From an uncultured bacterium (lineage in GTDB: Bacteria > Elusimicrobiota > Elusimicrobia > Elusimicrobiales > Elusimicrobiaceae), in NCBI GenBank assembly GCA_949296525.1, contig CASFOP010000011.1, positions 1 through 46,762 on the forward strand: a stretch of DNA of 46,762 bases. The letters are read 5' to 3'. The stretch's first letter is position 1; every line of letters begins with the position of its first letter. This document shows positions 23,607 to 32,820 of this stretch, piece after piece. The position numbers were made by a program, and so were the translations under genes. The notes beneath the pieces were generated by a model, which saw only the letters and a program-made list of their open reading frames with translations, did no database searches and was not told the origin of the DNA.

Positions 23607-25486
23607 GCATGTCCTCCGTCAGGCTGCTGAAGGGCCGCCTGTAATTTTTGCATATCGGACACCAGCGCCGCCGGATCGGCGTTTTCCAAAACGGCCTGCT
23701 GTGCAGATACAGGGCGGCGCGCGGGTTTATCCTCTATACCAAAATAGGCTTTAATCATCTCCCGTGCAATTGGGCCGGCCGCGCCGGCGCCGCCTTTGCC
23801 GTATTCCACAAATACGGCCACCGCCAGGCTGGGCTCTTCCCCGGGCCGACCGGCAAAAGCCATAAACCAGCCGTGATCGTCGCCGTGCGGATTTTGTGCC
23901 GTGCCGGTTTTGCCGTACACATCCAGCCCGGATATTTTTACGCGGCGGGCAGTACCGTCATCCACCGTATGTTTTAAGGCTTTGTAAATTAAATCCCAGG
24001 TGGAAGGCCTGATATCCACGGTGCCCAACAATTCGCTTTTGCCCTGTTGTAATATTTTGCCGGTCTGGTTGCTGACCACCCGGTCCAAATAATACGGCCG
24101 CCAGATTTTGCCGCGGCTGGCCAGAGCGGCGGCAAACTGCGCCATTTTAATCGGCGTTACCAGCAGTTCTCCCTGCCCGATGGACAAATTCAGCGTATCC
24201 CCGATAAACCAGTACGAGCGGTTGCGCGCGCGTTTGGTAGGGCCATACAAATTGCCGGCTTTTTCCCCGGGCAAATCAATGCCCGTAGGCTGTCCAAACT
24301 GGAACATGCGCTGCGTTTTTTCTATGGCCGCGGAACCGGTCTGGGCCGCCAGCGTGTAGAAATATACATCGCAGGAATCAGCCATCCCGTCAAAAAAGTT
24401 ATCGTGTTGATGCACACTCCAACACTTAAATACGCGCGACCCCGCATCATAATACCCGGGGCAATATACTTCTTTTTCGGGGTTAAATCCGCCTTGTTCA
24501 ATAGCTGATATGGCCGTAATGACCTTAAACGTGGAAGCCGGCGGATATACACCCTGTGTGGCCAAATTATATTCGCTGATGTGTTTGGATTTTGGTTGGG
24601 GCTCATCTGAATACGGCACGAACATGCCCGGGTCAAACGCTGGCGCGGTGGCTAAGGCCAACACAGCCCCCGTGCGCGGATCCAGCGCCACGGCCGCCCC
24701 GCGGCCGGTAATGGAGTTTTTCAATCCTTCTTCCGCCGCACGCTGTACATCAAAGTTTAGCGTCAGATAAATATCGCTGCCGGGCCGCCAGCGGCGATCC
24801 TCAATAACGCTGTGCACACGGCCGCGGTAGTCTACTTCCAAAAATACGCCGCCGTCACGCCCTTTCAGCTCTTTTTCAAATTTCTTTTCCAACCCGTTTT
24901 TCCCGATTTTGGCGTCCAAACGGTAATCCAAAGACTGATCGCGGTTTTTCCACTCATCGCCCTCCATACTGCCCAGATAGCCGATTAAATGGCTGGCGAA
25001 AATCCCGTACGGATAAATGCGCTTATTTTCTTCAATTAAATATAAACCGGGGTAATATAATTGCAGCTCTTTAAGAGCCATAGCGGTTTTAGGAGACAAG
25101 TTTTCCGCCAAGGCCACCGCCTTGCCGCTTTTGACACCTTGTTGCAATTTATCCAGCACTTCTTCCTGCGTTATGCCCAAATGCAGGGAAAAATCCCCCG
25201 CCAAACGGCGCAGATAATCTTCTTCCTTAGGGCCGGCAGAGAGGTAATACAAATCAAAAGACGGGGCATTGGAAGCCACTGCTTTACCGTCTGCGGTAAA
25301 AATACGTCCGCGCGGGGCCGTCTGATACAACACCTGTGTGCGGTTACGCTCCGCTAGCTGCAAATAACGGTCATGGCGTAAAAGCTGAATGTCCACCAAA
25401 CGCAACGCGATAACGGCCCCGGCTATACCCGCCAGCGCCAATAATGCACGCAAACGACCGTTAAAACTTACTTTCCCGGCAGCCAT
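23603..25486 (-). CDS. mrdA: Penicillin-binding protein 2 (elongasome transpeptidase)
   Basis: Class B PBP cross-linking peptidoglycan during elongation. One N-terminal membrane anchor (about 12-35), a pedestal/dimerisation domain (about 50-230), then a transpeptidase domain with SxxK = Ser318-Thr-Phe-Lys321 (PPASTFKV), SxN-type SCD in MADSCDVYFY, and KTGTAQ. At 627 residues it matches the family. It starts 6 nt after mreD and overlaps rodA. The C-terminal tail of about 60 residues beyond the KTG box is of ordinary length. Confidence 0.95.
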   Translation of the reverse strand: MAAGKVSFNGRLRALLALAGIAGAVIALRLVDIQLLRHDRYLQLAERNRTQVLYQTAPRGRIFTADGKAVASNAPSFDLYYLSAGPKEEDYLRRLAGDFSLHLGITQEEVLDKLQQGVKSGKAVALAENLSPKTAMALKELQLYYPGLYLIEENKRIYPYGIFASHLIGYLGSMEGDEWKNRDQSLDYRLDAKIGKNGLEKKFEKELKGRDGGVFLEVDYRGRVHSVIEDRRWRPGSDIYLTLNFDVQRAAEEGLKNSITGRGAAVALDPRTGAVLALATAPAFDPGMFVPYSDEPQPKSKHISEYNLATQGVYPPASTFKVITAISAIEQGGFNPEKEVYCPGYYDAGSRVFKCWSVHQHDNFFDGMADSCDVYFYTLAAQTGSAAIEKTQRMFQFGQPTGIDLPGEKAGNLYGPTKRARNRSYWFIGDTLNLSIGQGELLVTPIKMAQFAAALASRGKIWRPYYLDRVVSNQTGKILQQGKSELLGTVDIRPSTWDLIYKALKHTVDDGTARRVKISGLDVYGKTGTAQNPHGDDHGWFMAFAGRPGEEPSLAVAVFVEYGKGGAGAAGPIAREMIKAYFGIEDKPARRPVSAQQAVLENADPAALVSDMQKLQAALQQPDGGHA

Positions 25487-25492
25487 AAAGGC

Positions 25493-25972
25493 TTATCTCT
25501 CCCGTTTAAATGCGATCCGTACGCTCCAAAACACAAAAGGCGCCAGTATGGCATTAAATACCACTCCGGTAAACAGCGGCCAAAACCCGGTCCAAGCAGA
25601 AAACCCGGCAAAAAATTTCAGCAGAGCCAAATTAAACAACGCCGCGAATAAACTGATGGCCAGCATACTGATGATCTGCGGCGCCGGGGCGTCAAAATCC
25701 AGCCGTTTCTCCAGACCGTACATCATGGTCGCGCACAACGTAAAGGTCAGGGCATTGTTACCAAAAAGCTTCACTCCAAAAAAATCCAGGAACAACCCGC
25801 ACAAAAAGGCTATAGGATAACCATACTGTGCAGGCAGATATGCACACACCGCACAGGCAAACACAAGCATAACGTTTAAGCTTACACCCGCGCCGCCCAA
25901 CACGGCCATGAAGGCCCAGTGCAGCACCGTGGCGGCAATAAAGAGTAAAAACAATTTCAGCACATGGCCCAT
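25493..25972 (-). CDS. mreD: Rod shape-determining protein MreD
   Basis: 159-residue membrane protein with about five helices, including HVLKLFLLFIAATVLHWAFM and AFLCGLFLDFFGVKLFG, the latter being the recognisable MreD-type GlxxD motif. It links MreC and the wall synthases in the elongasome. Its ATG overlaps the mreC TAA by one base (TAATG). Confidence 0.88.
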   Translation of the reverse strand: MGHVLKLFLLFIAATVLHWAFMAVLGGAGVSLNVMLVFACAVCAYLPAQYGYPIAFLCGLFLDFFGVKLFGNNALTFTLCATMMYGLEKRLDFDAPAPQIISMLAISLFAALFNLALLKFFAGFSAWTGFWPLFTGVVFNAILAPFVFWSVRIAFKRER

Positions 25973-26832
25973 TATTCACCCTCCGTTTTCTGCGGTGTCA
26001 AAACAAACAGCTCCCGAACAGAAGAAGCATCCGCGGCCGGTTCCACACGGGCAGTCAGTGAGGTGCGAAAACCGCTTTCATCTTCCACCTCTGCCACTTC
26101 TCCCACTAAAATGCCCGCCGGAAAAATACTGCTGGAAGAGGAGGTATACACCTTTTCTCCCACCTGTATATTCGACAGAAAAGGCAAATACTGCATACGC
26201 ATTTGAGCCGCGCCCGCACCACTCAGCAAGCCTTCTTCTCCGGACGGAGCGGCATATACCGCAGCGGCAAAATCTTCATCGCGCAGCAAAAGCACTTTGG
26301 CCGTGTGGTCATCGGCTTCCAAAACCAGACCGGCCAGTACGGGCTGGGCGTCTTTCAACGCAATAACCGCAGCGCGTTCATATACGCCGTCCAAAGCTCC
26401 TTTATCTATGACTACGCTGTTCCACTGGGTGGGATCGCGGTAAGCGGTTTTGGCCCACACACCCTGCCAAATTTTAGGCGCCTGCAAATTCAATGCTTCC
26501 GTTAAGCGGACATTTTCTTCAAACAATACTTTTGCCTGGGCGTTTTCCAGACGTAAGCGACTTAGCTGTTCCCGCAACAAAGCATTTTGTTGGTGTGTAT
26601 TCAGCAAATCTTTGACCGTATCGGATACGCCTCCTGCATATTCCACAACGGCATGTGCGGCACGAATTTGCGGGATAAAAATATAAGAAAGCAGTGCTTT
26701 AGCAGAGGCCACGGGGCTTTCCAGTGGCAACACCATCAGTAGCAAAGAAAGCAGAATGAACACCACAGGCAACACCGTACCGCGGCGGCCGTGGGAAGAA
26801 GTATTTTTACGCTGCTTATTTTGGGAAGTCAT
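25972..26832 (-). CDS. mreC: Rod shape-determining protein MreC
   Basis: Bitopic periplasmic scaffold of the elongasome. A basic cytoplasmic start is followed by a membrane helix (about 19-36), a coiled coil (about 65-95, with LLREQLSRLRLENAQAKVLF), and a two-lobed beta domain containing DPTQWNSVVIDKGALDGV and VYTSSSSSIFPAGILVGEV. ATG at 26832 (MTSQNKQRKN) gives 286 residues and sits 5 nt after AGG; the frame is open up to 26931 but that stretch covers a terminator and leader hairpin. First gene of the mreC-mreD-mrdA-rodA-DUF2344-rng-amidase operon. Confidence 0.92.
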   Translation of the reverse strand: MTSQNKQRKNTSSHGRRGTVLPVVFILLSLLLMVLPLESPVASAKALLSYIFIPQIRAAHAVVEYAGGVSDTVKDLLNTHQQNALLREQLSRLRLENAQAKVLFEENVRLTEALNLQAPKIWQGVWAKTAYRDPTQWNSVVIDKGALDGVYERAAVIALKDAQPVLAGLVLEADDHTAKVLLLRDEDFAAAVYAAPSGEEGLLSGAGAAQMRMQYLPFLSNIQVGEKVYTSSSSSIFPAGILVGEVAEVEDESGFRTSLTARVEPAADASSVRELFVLTPQKTEGE

Positions 26833-26837
26833 CTTGC

Positions 26838-26860
26838 CTGTTGCCGCACCGAAGGCGGCA
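26838..26860 (-). promoter_or_regulatory. Stem-loop in the mreC leader
   Basis: Reading minus: GCCGC, 7-nt loop, GCGGC, immediately before the mreC ribosome-binding site. A TATAAA box lies a few bases upstream of it (near 26861-26870) and may be the operon promoter; no good -35 is seen. Confidence 0.35.
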
Positions 26861-26934
26861 GAAATTTTATAAGAGTCGTACAAAAATAAATTATTGCCGG
26901 CTCCCGCGCACCATAAGACCGGTGCGGTCAAAAC

Positions 26935-26980
26935 AAAAAAGCGGACAAAGTTCCTTATTCCGTCCAGAACCCTGTCCGCT
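26935..26980 (-). terminator. Terminator after mreB
   Basis: Reading minus: AGCGGACAGGGTTC pairs with GAACTTTGTCCGC across a 13-nt loop (two G-T pairs), then six T (complement of 26940-26935). It ends the ribosomal super-operon and separates mreB from mreC. Confidence 0.88.
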
Positions 26981-26996
26981 TATAGTGGCGTAAAAG

Positions 26997-28043
26997 TTAG
27001 TACGACGATTTGCCGCGGTGCCCGAAGAAACGGGAACCTTTCTCGTTGAGCTGTTCCAGGAATTTGCCGGTGCCCAGCGCCACGCAGCTTAAGGGATCCG
27101 CCGCGCGGTGCACGGGGATGTCGGTTTCCTTACGGATTAAATCCGTAATGCCGCGCAGCAAACTGCCCCCGCCGGCCACCACCAGCCCTCTGTCCACCAG
27201 GTCGGCGGCCAGTTCGGGCGGCGTTTCTTCCAGCGTGCTTTTGATAACGTCAATAATCAACCGCACAGGCTCCATCAGTGCCTGGCGGATTTCTTCGCTC
27301 GTTACCGTCAGCGTGCGGGGCAGACCCTGCGTCTGGTCCCGGCCCTTTACTTCCATGGATTTCTCTTCTTTTAACGGATACACCGAGCCCAGGTTGATTT
27401 TCACTTCCTCGGCGGTGGTTTCTCCGATAATTAAGTTATATTTTTTGCGGAAATACTGTACGATGCATTCGGTCAGTTCGTCTCCGGCGACGTCAATGGA
27501 TTTAGCCACCACCATACCGCCCAAAGAAATGACCGCCACTTCCGTCGTACCGCCGCCGATATCCACAATCATGCTGGCATGCGGCTCCGCAATAGGCAAA
27601 TCCGCCCCCATGGCCGAGGCCATGGGCTCTTCTATCAGGTAAACTTCCCTTGCGCCGGCCTGGCGGGCCGCGTCATCTACGGCGCGGCGTTCCACGCCGG
27701 TAATGTCGGAAGGGATGCCAATGACTATCCGGGGGCGCAGCAGGCTGCTGCGGCTGTGCACCTTGCGAATAAAATAGCGTATCATTTCCTGCGTCACTTC
27801 AAAATCGGCAATAACACCGTTTTTCATCGGACGCACGGCTATAATATTCGCAGGCGTTCGGCCGAGCATCTGCTTGGCTTTCGCGCCGACGGCTTTTACT
27901 TCGCCGGTTTCGCGGTCCACCGCCACCACGGACGGCTCACGCAGCACAATGCCTTTGTCTTTAACGTAAATCAGACAGTTGGCAGTACCGAGATCCATGC
28001 CCAGGTCGGAGGAGAACAAGCCACCCAGATAATCTATGACCAT
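26997..28043 (-). CDS. mreB: Rod shape-determining actin homologue MreB
   Basis: Cytoskeletal ATPase directing lateral wall growth. 348 residues with the actin-fold phosphate motifs [11 protein letters not shown] (about 17-27) and [16 protein letters not shown], the connecting motif [12 protein letters not shown], and the adenosine motif VVAGGGSLL. Its ATG immediately follows the rplQ stop (TAAATG), placing it as the last gene of the alpha operon. A strong terminator then separates it from mreC. This position ties MreB synthesis to ribosomal protein expression, an unusual arrangement. Confidence 0.97.
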   Translation of the reverse strand: MVIDYLGGLFSSDLGMDLGTANCLIYVKDKGIVLREPSVVAVDRETGEVKAVGAKAKQMLGRTPANIIAVRPMKNGVIADFEVTQEMIRYFIRKVHSRSSLLRPRIVIGIPSDITGVERRAVDDAARQAGAREVYLIEEPMASAMGADLPIAEPHASMIVDIGGGTTEVAVISLGGMVVAKSIDVAGDELTECIVQYFRKKYNLIIGETTAEEVKINLGSVYPLKEEKSMEVKGRDQTQGLPRTLTVTSEEIRQALMEPVRLIIDVIKSTLEETPPELAADLVDRGLVVAGGGSLLRGITDLIRKETDIPVHRAADPLSCVALGTGKFLEQLNEKGSRFFGHRGKSSY

Positions 28044-28388
28044 TTAGTCCACCAATTTAATAATCGCCACCTGCGCATTGTCGCCCTGGCGCACGCCGGC
28101 GCGGTAAATGCGGGTAAAACCGCCCGCGCGGTTCTGGTAGCGGGCAGCCAAAACTTCAAACAGTTTTTTATAGGCACCCTTGTCTTTGAGGGTGTCTTTA
28201 ACGGCCAGGTGATTGTTGGCTTTGGCCAACGTAATCAAACCTTCCACCACGCGGCGCACTTCTTTGGCTTTGGGCAGCGTGGTTTTGACTTCTTCGTGCA
28301 GGATAATGCTGGTCGCCATATTTTTAAGCATGGCGTTCTTGTGGGAAGAAGTTTTGCCGAGTTTACGGTATCCGGTATTCTTAATCAT
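28044..28388 (-). CDS. rplQ: 50S ribosomal protein L17
   Basis: 114 residues beginning MIKNTGYRKLGKTSSHKNAM, the L17 N-terminal signature (usually RHRxxGRKLGRTSAHRxAM), with a typical C-terminal NRAGGFTRIYR motif. It binds 23S rRNA near the tunnel exit. Normal length. It follows rpoA after 29 nt and directly abuts mreB. Confidence 0.97.
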   Translation of the reverse strand: MIKNTGYRKLGKTSSHKNAMLKNMATSIILHEEVKTTLPKAKEVRRVVEGLITLAKANNHLAVKDTLKDKGAYKKLFEVLAARYQNRAGGFTRIYRAGVRQGDNAQVAIIKLVD

Positions 28389-28417
28389 CTTTTACAATCC
28401 TTTCAACGGGTTATACC

Positions 28418-29425
28418 CTAAATTTTCATGCCCAGAGATAAATTCATCTCGGCCAGTCTTTCTTTAATCTCGTCCATGGACTTGGCGCCGAAATTTTTGA
28501 TCATCTTCAGGTCGTCTTCAGTCATTTTGACCAAATCGCGCACCGTATTGATGTTCTCCGATTTGAGGCAGTTGATGGAGCGGGAAGAAAGCTCAATAAA
28601 CTCAATGGACTGGTTCAGCGTTTCGTCCAGTTTGGAGTTGACGGGGGCCGCGCCGCTGACGCTGCCGGTCATGGAAATAGGTTCCTGCGGGGCGTCCGCA
28701 CCCGTGCTGACGGCCACGGTGCCCGGCTCTTCGCCTTCAATGGTGAAGATATGCAGCGAACCGGAGAGCAGCACTGCCGCGCGGTGCAGGGCCCGGGCGG
28801 GCTCCAGCGTACCGTCGGTGGTGATTTCCAAAATCAGGCGGTCATAGTCGGTTTTCTGGCCGACACGCGCCGGTTCCACGTCATAGTGCACCTTAACAAT
28901 GGGCGAGAACAGGGCGTCCACCGGAATAAAACCGGCAGGGCGCTGTATTTTCGCCAAGTCTTCGGCGGGGACGTAACCTTTGCCGCGGGAAAGTTCAATT
29001 TCCATCTCCAGGCTGCCGCCCGCTTCCAGGGTGGCGATTTGGAGGTCTTTGTTAATGATGCTCACGCCGTCCACTTCTTCAATGTCGGCCGCGGTAATCA
29101 CACCCGGCTTGGCCGCGTGCAAAGACAGATATTCGCGGTTTTTGTCGTCCATTTTCACGCGCAATTTTTTCAAATTGAGCAGAATGTCAATGACGTCTTC
29201 CCGCACGTTGGGCAGCGTGCTGAACTCGTGAATGGCGCCTTTGATGCGCACGGCCGTAACGGCCGCGCCTTCCATGCCCGAGAGCAGGATGCGGCGCAAA
29301 GAATTGCCCACCGTGTGGCCGTAACCGCTTTCATACGGTTCTGCGGTAAATTTACCGTAGAAGTCCGTGGCGGTTTTCTCGTCCAACTGAATCTTCTGGG
29401 GAAGAACTAATTCGTTAAAAGCCAT
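28418..29425 (-). CDS. rpoA: RNA polymerase alpha subunit
   Basis: 335 residues. The N-terminal assembly domain includes GYGHTVGNSLRRILLSGMEG, and the C-terminal domain (about 265-325) carries ELSSRSINCLKSENINTVRD, in which the Arg corresponds to the UP-element-binding residue, and KNFGAKSMDEIKERL. The linker is longer and Pro/Ser-rich (SMTGSVSGAAPVNSKLD). It lies between rpsD and rplQ, the standard alpha-operon order. Confidence 0.98.
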   Translation of the reverse strand: MAFNELVLPQKIQLDEKTATDFYGKFTAEPYESGYGHTVGNSLRRILLSGMEGAAVTAVRIKGAIHEFSTLPNVREDVIDILLNLKKLRVKMDDKNREYLSLHAAKPGVITAADIEEVDGVSIINKDLQIATLEAGGSLEMEIELSRGKGYVPAEDLAKIQRPAGFIPVDALFSPIVKVHYDVEPARVGQKTDYDRLILEITTDGTLEPARALHRAAVLLSGSLHIFTIEGEEPGTVAVSTGADAPQEPISMTGSVSGAAPVNSKLDETLNQSIEFIELSSRSINCLKSENINTVRDLVKMTEDDLKMIKNFGAKSMDEIKERLAEMNLSLGMKI

Positions 29426-29441
29426 TTCAGCCTCCGCGTTA

Positions 29442-30083
29442 TTATTTGGAGTAGTATTCTACGATCAGCTGCTCGTTGACAGGGTAGGACATTTCCGCTC
29501 TGTCAGGCCATCTCAAAAGTTTGCCCGTCATTTTTTCCGCATCGTATTCCAGAAAGCTGGGGCGCTGATTGCGTTTTTCGGTTTCGGTCAGGCCCTGCTT
29601 GACGGTCGGATTTTCGGCCAAAGAGGATTTCAACGTTACCTTATCGCCAGGTTTCACCTGGAAAGAAGGCACGTTGACCGCTTTGCCGTTGACGGTTACA
29701 AAACCGTGCAGCACAATCTGGCGTGCGGTCTTGAGTGACACCGCAAAACCCAGACGGCGCACAATATTGTCCAAGCGGGTTTCCAGCAGGCGCAAAAAGT
29801 TTTCGCCGGTCTGGCCCTGAAGTTTGGACGCTTTGTCAAACATGTTGCGGAACGGAATTTCCGACATACCCGACTGCAGTCTGGCTTTCTGTTTTTCCTG
29901 CAGGCGGATCCCATATTCGGAAATTTTGGCGCGGCGCATTTTGCCGCCGGCTTTCCCGCCGCGCACCTTGGCGGAGGCCAACTTGTCAATGACGCAGTTG
30001 GTGTAGCATTTGGTGCCTTTGAGGAAAAGTTTGCAATCTAATTTTCTGCATTTTTTGCAGCTGGCTTCAGTGTATCTGGACAT
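29442..30083 (-). CDS. rpsD: 30S ribosomal protein S4
   Basis: 213 residues with the S4 core RLDNIVRRLGFAVSLKTARQ and an S4 RNA-binding domain (LHGFVTVNGKAVNVPSFQVK). The N-terminus holds a zinc-type Cys set (SCKKCRKLDCKL, then KCYTNC), so it is the zinc-binding C+ form. It initiates 30S assembly and in many bacteria represses the alpha operon; no leader element could be confirmed here. Starts after rpsK with a 5-nt gap. Confidence 0.97.
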   Translation of the reverse strand: MSRYTEASCKKCRKLDCKLFLKGTKCYTNCVIDKLASAKVRGGKAGGKMRRAKISEYGIRLQEKQKARLQSGMSEIPFRNMFDKASKLQGQTGENFLRLLETRLDNIVRRLGFAVSLKTARQIVLHGFVTVNGKAVNVPSFQVKPGDKVTLKSSLAENPTVKQGLTETEKRNQRPSFLEYDAEKMTGKLLRWPDRAEMSYPVNEQLIVEYYSK

Positions 30084-30088
30084 AAATC

Positions 30089-30520
30089 TTATACTCTCCG
30101 TGCTTTAGGGGGTCTGCATCCGTTGTGCGGGATGGGGGTTACGTCTTTGATGGAAGAAACCGTCAGGCCGGCCTGTTGTACGGCACGCACGGCGGTTTCG
30201 CGTCCCTGGCCGGGACCGCAGACTTTTACGGCCACTTCGCGCATGCCCAGAGCAACGGCCTTTTCGGCGGCTTTGTTGCAGGTAATCTGAGCGGCGAACG
30301 GAGTGCTTTTCTTGGTGCCTTTAAACCCGTGGGAACCGGCCGTGGACCAGGCAACAGTATTGCCCTTGTCGTCGGATACGGTTACGATGGTGTTGTTAAA
30401 GGAGCAGTAAATGTGCACCACACCGAAAGCCGGAGCTTTGGCGTTTTTCTTTTTGCCTTTCGCGGCGGGCGCAGTGGCTTGCGCAGCGGAGGCGGTTTTT
30501 GTTTCTTTTTCTTCTGCCAT
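30089..30520 (-). CDS. rpsK: 30S ribosomal protein S11
   Basis: 143 residues. The core from about residue 33 ([19 protein letters not shown]) to the C-terminal [13 protein letters not shown] is canonical. An N-terminal extension of about 32 residues, rich in Lys/Ala/Thr ([20 protein letters not shown]), is not usual. S11 lines the E-site platform with S7 and S18. Confidence 0.97.
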   Translation of the reverse strand: MAEEKETKTASAAQATAPAAKGKKKNAKAPAFGVVHIYCSFNNTIVTVSDDKGNTVAWSTAGSHGFKGTKKSTPFAAQITCNKAAEKAVALGMREVAVKVCGPGQGRETAVRAVQQAGLTVSSIKDVTPIPHNGCRPPKARRV

Positions 30521-30545
30521 AATATTAAATTCCTAAAAGTTAAAG

Positions 30546-30926
30546 TTATTTAGCTGCAGCTTTGGAGCCGACCGTTTTGCGGCGGCCGCGGCGCGTACGG
30601 CTGTTGGTTTTGGTCCGCTGTCCGCGCACGGGCAGATTTCTGCGGTGGCGCTGGCCTCTGTACGAACCGATCTCAATAAAGCGGTGAATGTTCTGCGCCA
30701 CTTCTCTGCGCAGCTCACCTTCCACCTTGTATTCTTTCTGCAAGATGGTGTTCAAAAGACCGGCCTGCTGTTCGGTGAGGTCTTTGACTCTGGTAGCGGG
30801 GTCAATCTGGCCTTCCAGCTTGGCCAACACTTCTTTGGCGTTTTTCTTGCCGATGCCGTAAATGTATTCCAACGCTACGTCAATTCTTTTGTTTTTCGGT
30901 AAATCAATACCTGCGACTCTAGCCAT
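30546..30926 (-). CDS. rpsM: 30S ribosomal protein S13
   Basis: 126 residues with [20 protein letters not shown] at the start and the C-terminal basic tail [20 protein letters not shown], both standard. Located in the head of the small subunit, contacting P-site tRNA and the A-site finger. Follows rpmJ with a 22-nt gap. Confidence 0.98.
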   Translation of the reverse strand: MARVAGIDLPKNKRIDVALEYIYGIGKKNAKEVLAKLEGQIDPATRVKDLTEQQAGLLNTILQKEYKVEGELRREVAQNIHRFIEIGSYRGQRHRRNLPVRGQRTKTNSRTRRGRRKTVGSKAAAK

Positions 30927-30948
30927 ATTCTATGAATACTCCTGTAAA

Positions 30949-31062
30949 TTAACCTTGGCGCTGTTTGTGCTTGGCGACTTCGCACACCACGCGTACCACG
31001 CCGTTGCGCTTAATGATTTTGCACTTTTGGCATATCTTTTTTACACTGGCTCTGACTTTCAT
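30949..31062 (-). CDS. rpmJ: 50S ribosomal protein L36
   Basis: A 37-residue protein, [20 protein letters not shown]..., with the zinc ribbon C-x2-C-x12-C-x4-H intact (ICQKC, VVC, KHK), so it is the zinc-binding form. Its ATG directly follows the infA stop (TAAATG). Too short for most ORF cut-offs, but clear. Confidence 0.97.
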   Translation of the reverse strand: MKVRASVKKICQKCKIIKRNGVVRVVCEVAKHKQRQG

Positions 31063-31275
31063 TTATTTCTCCCTATAAGTTATTCTGCCTTTGGTGAGGT
31101 CGTACGGGGACAATTCAAGCTTTACTTTGTCTCCGGGCAGAATTCTTATATGATGAACTCTCATTTTCCCGGATATATGGCCCAGAACCACTTTGCCGCC
31201 CGGTATTTCAATTTTGAACATCGCGTTGGGCAAGGATTCCAGTACTTTCCCTTCCACTTCTATTTTATCGCTCAT
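31063..31275 (-). CDS. infA: Translation initiation factor IF-1
   Basis: 70 residues, an S1/OB fold that occupies the A site during initiation. [20 protein letters not shown] and [19 protein letters not shown] are canonical. The frame is open to 31350, but 31275 is the family start and lies 49 nt from map. Confidence 0.97.
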   Translation of the reverse strand: MSDKIEVEGKVLESLPNAMFKIEIPGGKVVLGHISGKMRVHHIRILPGDKVKLELSPYDLTKGRITYREK

Positions 31276-31324
31276 ACATCTCCGAGTTCGGGTTAAATTC
31301 GGAACGCACGCGGTTTGGCCGCGT

Positions 31325-32077
31325 TCATTCAAAAGCAGTGAAAATTTCACTGCCGTGAGCCGTAACGGCTACCGTGTGTTCAAAGTGGGCCGCCAAACTG
31401 CCGTCCCGCGTGACCACCGTCCAACCGTCACTAAGCTGCCTGACTCTCCAGGTTCCCGCTGTAATCATGGGTTCAATGGCAAGCACCATGCCCGCCTCCA
31501 ACAGAGGACCGGTGCCCTTTTTGCCGAAATTCGGAATAGAGGGCTCCTCGTGCATGTTGCGGCCGATGCCGTGCCCGCAGTAATCGCGGACGACGCCCAT
31601 GCCTTGTTGCTCGGCATACGTTTCCACCGCGTTTCCGATATCTCCCAATCGGATACCCGGTTTGACTTGGCCTATCGCTTTGTAAAGAGACTTTTTGGTA
31701 ACGTCCATCAGTCTCTGGGCTTCATCGGAAACTTTGCCGACGCCGAGGGTGATAGCGGCGTCTGAACAGAAGCCGTCAAGCTTAGCTCCCGTATCAATAC
31801 TGATAATATCACCACTCTTTAATATTCTATCTTTTTTGGGGATTCCGTGCACGACTTCTTCATTAATGGACGCACAAATACTGCCCGGGAATCCGCCGTA
31901 GCCCAAAAAAAGCGGCACCGCTCCGAAGGAGCGTATCGTTTTTTCGGCTATCACGTCCAAATCCAGGGTGGACATACCCGGCTCCACCGTTTCCGTCATC
32001 TTCTTGAGCACGGCCGCGGTTACTTTGCCCGCATTTCTCATCAGTTGCAATTCGTGCTCGTTTTTGACTTCTATCAT
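31325..32077 (-). CDS. map: Methionine aminopeptidase type I
   Basis: Removes the N-terminal Met of nascent proteins. 250 residues with the metal-binding Asp pair in [20 protein letters not shown], the His in [12 protein letters not shown], and the Glu residues in AIEPMI and in the final [14 protein letters not shown]. No N-terminal zinc extension. Follows adk after 8 nt. Confidence 0.97.
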   Translation of the reverse strand: MIEVKNEHELQLMRNAGKVTAAVLKKMTETVEPGMSTLDLDVIAEKTIRSFGAVPLFLGYGGFPGSICASINEEVVHGIPKKDRILKSGDIISIDTGAKLDGFCSDAAITLGVGKVSDEAQRLMDVTKKSLYKAIGQVKPGIRLGDIGNAVETYAEQQGMGVVRDYCGHGIGRNMHEEPSIPNFGKKGTGPLLEAGMVLAIEPMITAGTWRVRQLSDGWTVVTRDGSLAAHFEHTVAVTAHGSEIFTAFE

Positions 32078-32085
32078 AAATCCTT

Positions 32086-32721
32086 CTATTTTTTAAGTAC
32101 GGCCAACAAATCTTCAAATACAGCTTGCGGGGCCTGGTCGCCGTTGACTTGCGCATATAAACCGTTTTGGCGGTAAAAACGCATAACCGGTTCCGTCTGT
32201 TGGTGATACACCGCAAAACGGTGGCGGATGTGGCCCGGGGTGTCATCGGGGCGCTGGAAAATCTCACCGCCCTGTTTTTGGCATTCCTCCAGGGAAAAAT
32301 CCGGACCGATTTGTTTTACTTCACCGGAAGGCAGTTTGCACTGCTTGCGTGCGGACAAACGCTGCACCGCCGCTTCTTCCGGCAATTCTATGGCTACGGC
32401 CTTGTCCAGTTTGCGGCCCAGCTGCTTCAGCATATCGTCCAGCATTTGGGCCTGGGGCACCGTGCGCGGAAAACCGTCAAAAATAATGCCTTTATCCGTA
32501 CCGGCCACAATATTTTTTAATATGGACACCATCAATTCGTCAGACACCAAATCCCCGCCGTCAATAATGGCGGCCACGCGCTTGCCCAGCTCACTGCCGG
32601 AGGCGATTTCTTCACGCAGTACGTCGCCGGTGGAGATATGTTTCAGGCCCAACTCTTTTTCCAGCTTGGCGGCCTGCGTGCCTTTGCCGGCCCCCGGCGC
32701 GCCCATCAGTACAATGTCCAT
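32086..32721 (-). CDS. adk: Adenylate kinase
   Basis: Interconverts AMP + ATP and 2 ADP. 211 residues. P-loop GAPGAGKGTQ at 8-17, AMP-binding STGDVLR, DGFPRT, and the LID region with DDTPGHIRHRF. The LID keeps only the first Cys of each CxxC pair of the zinc-type LID (CKLP and CQKQ), so it looks like a degenerate zinc site. It sits between secY and map, as in many bacteria. Confidence 0.97.
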   Translation of the reverse strand: MDIVLMGAPGAGKGTQAAKLEKELGLKHISTGDVLREEIASGSELGKRVAAIIDGGDLVSDELMVSILKNIVAGTDKGIIFDGFPRTVPQAQMLDDMLKQLGRKLDKAVAIELPEEAAVQRLSARKQCKLPSGEVKQIGPDFSLEECQKQGGEIFQRPDDTPGHIRHRFAVYHQQTEPVMRFYRQNGLYAQVNGDQAPQAVFEDLLAVLKK

Positions 32722-32758
32722 ATTAAAAACCTCACAGCCAGACGTTTTTATAAGACAC

Positions 32759-32795
32759 TTTTGCGTTTAGGTCCATAACGGACCTAAACGCAAAA
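32759..32795. repeat. Perfect 16-bp inverted repeat between secY and adk
   Basis: TTTTGCGTTTAGGTCC (32759-32774) and its exact complement (32780-32795) around a 5-nt loop, inside the 99-nt secY-adk gap. There is no U-tract directly after it on the minus strand, so a simple terminator is unlikely. On the minus strand TGGACC, 17 nt, TATAAA just after the loop could form a promoter for adk. Confidence 0.7.
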
Positions 32796-32820
32796 TCAAA
32801 AACTGCTATGGCAGGGCCTT

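Noticed and set aside
27579..28421. Long plus-strand open frame (280 codons) opposite mreB and rplQ
   Set aside because: It lies wholly antisense to two certain genes. Its composition is that of a shadow frame (His/Gln/Phe-rich), and it has no ribosome-binding site.
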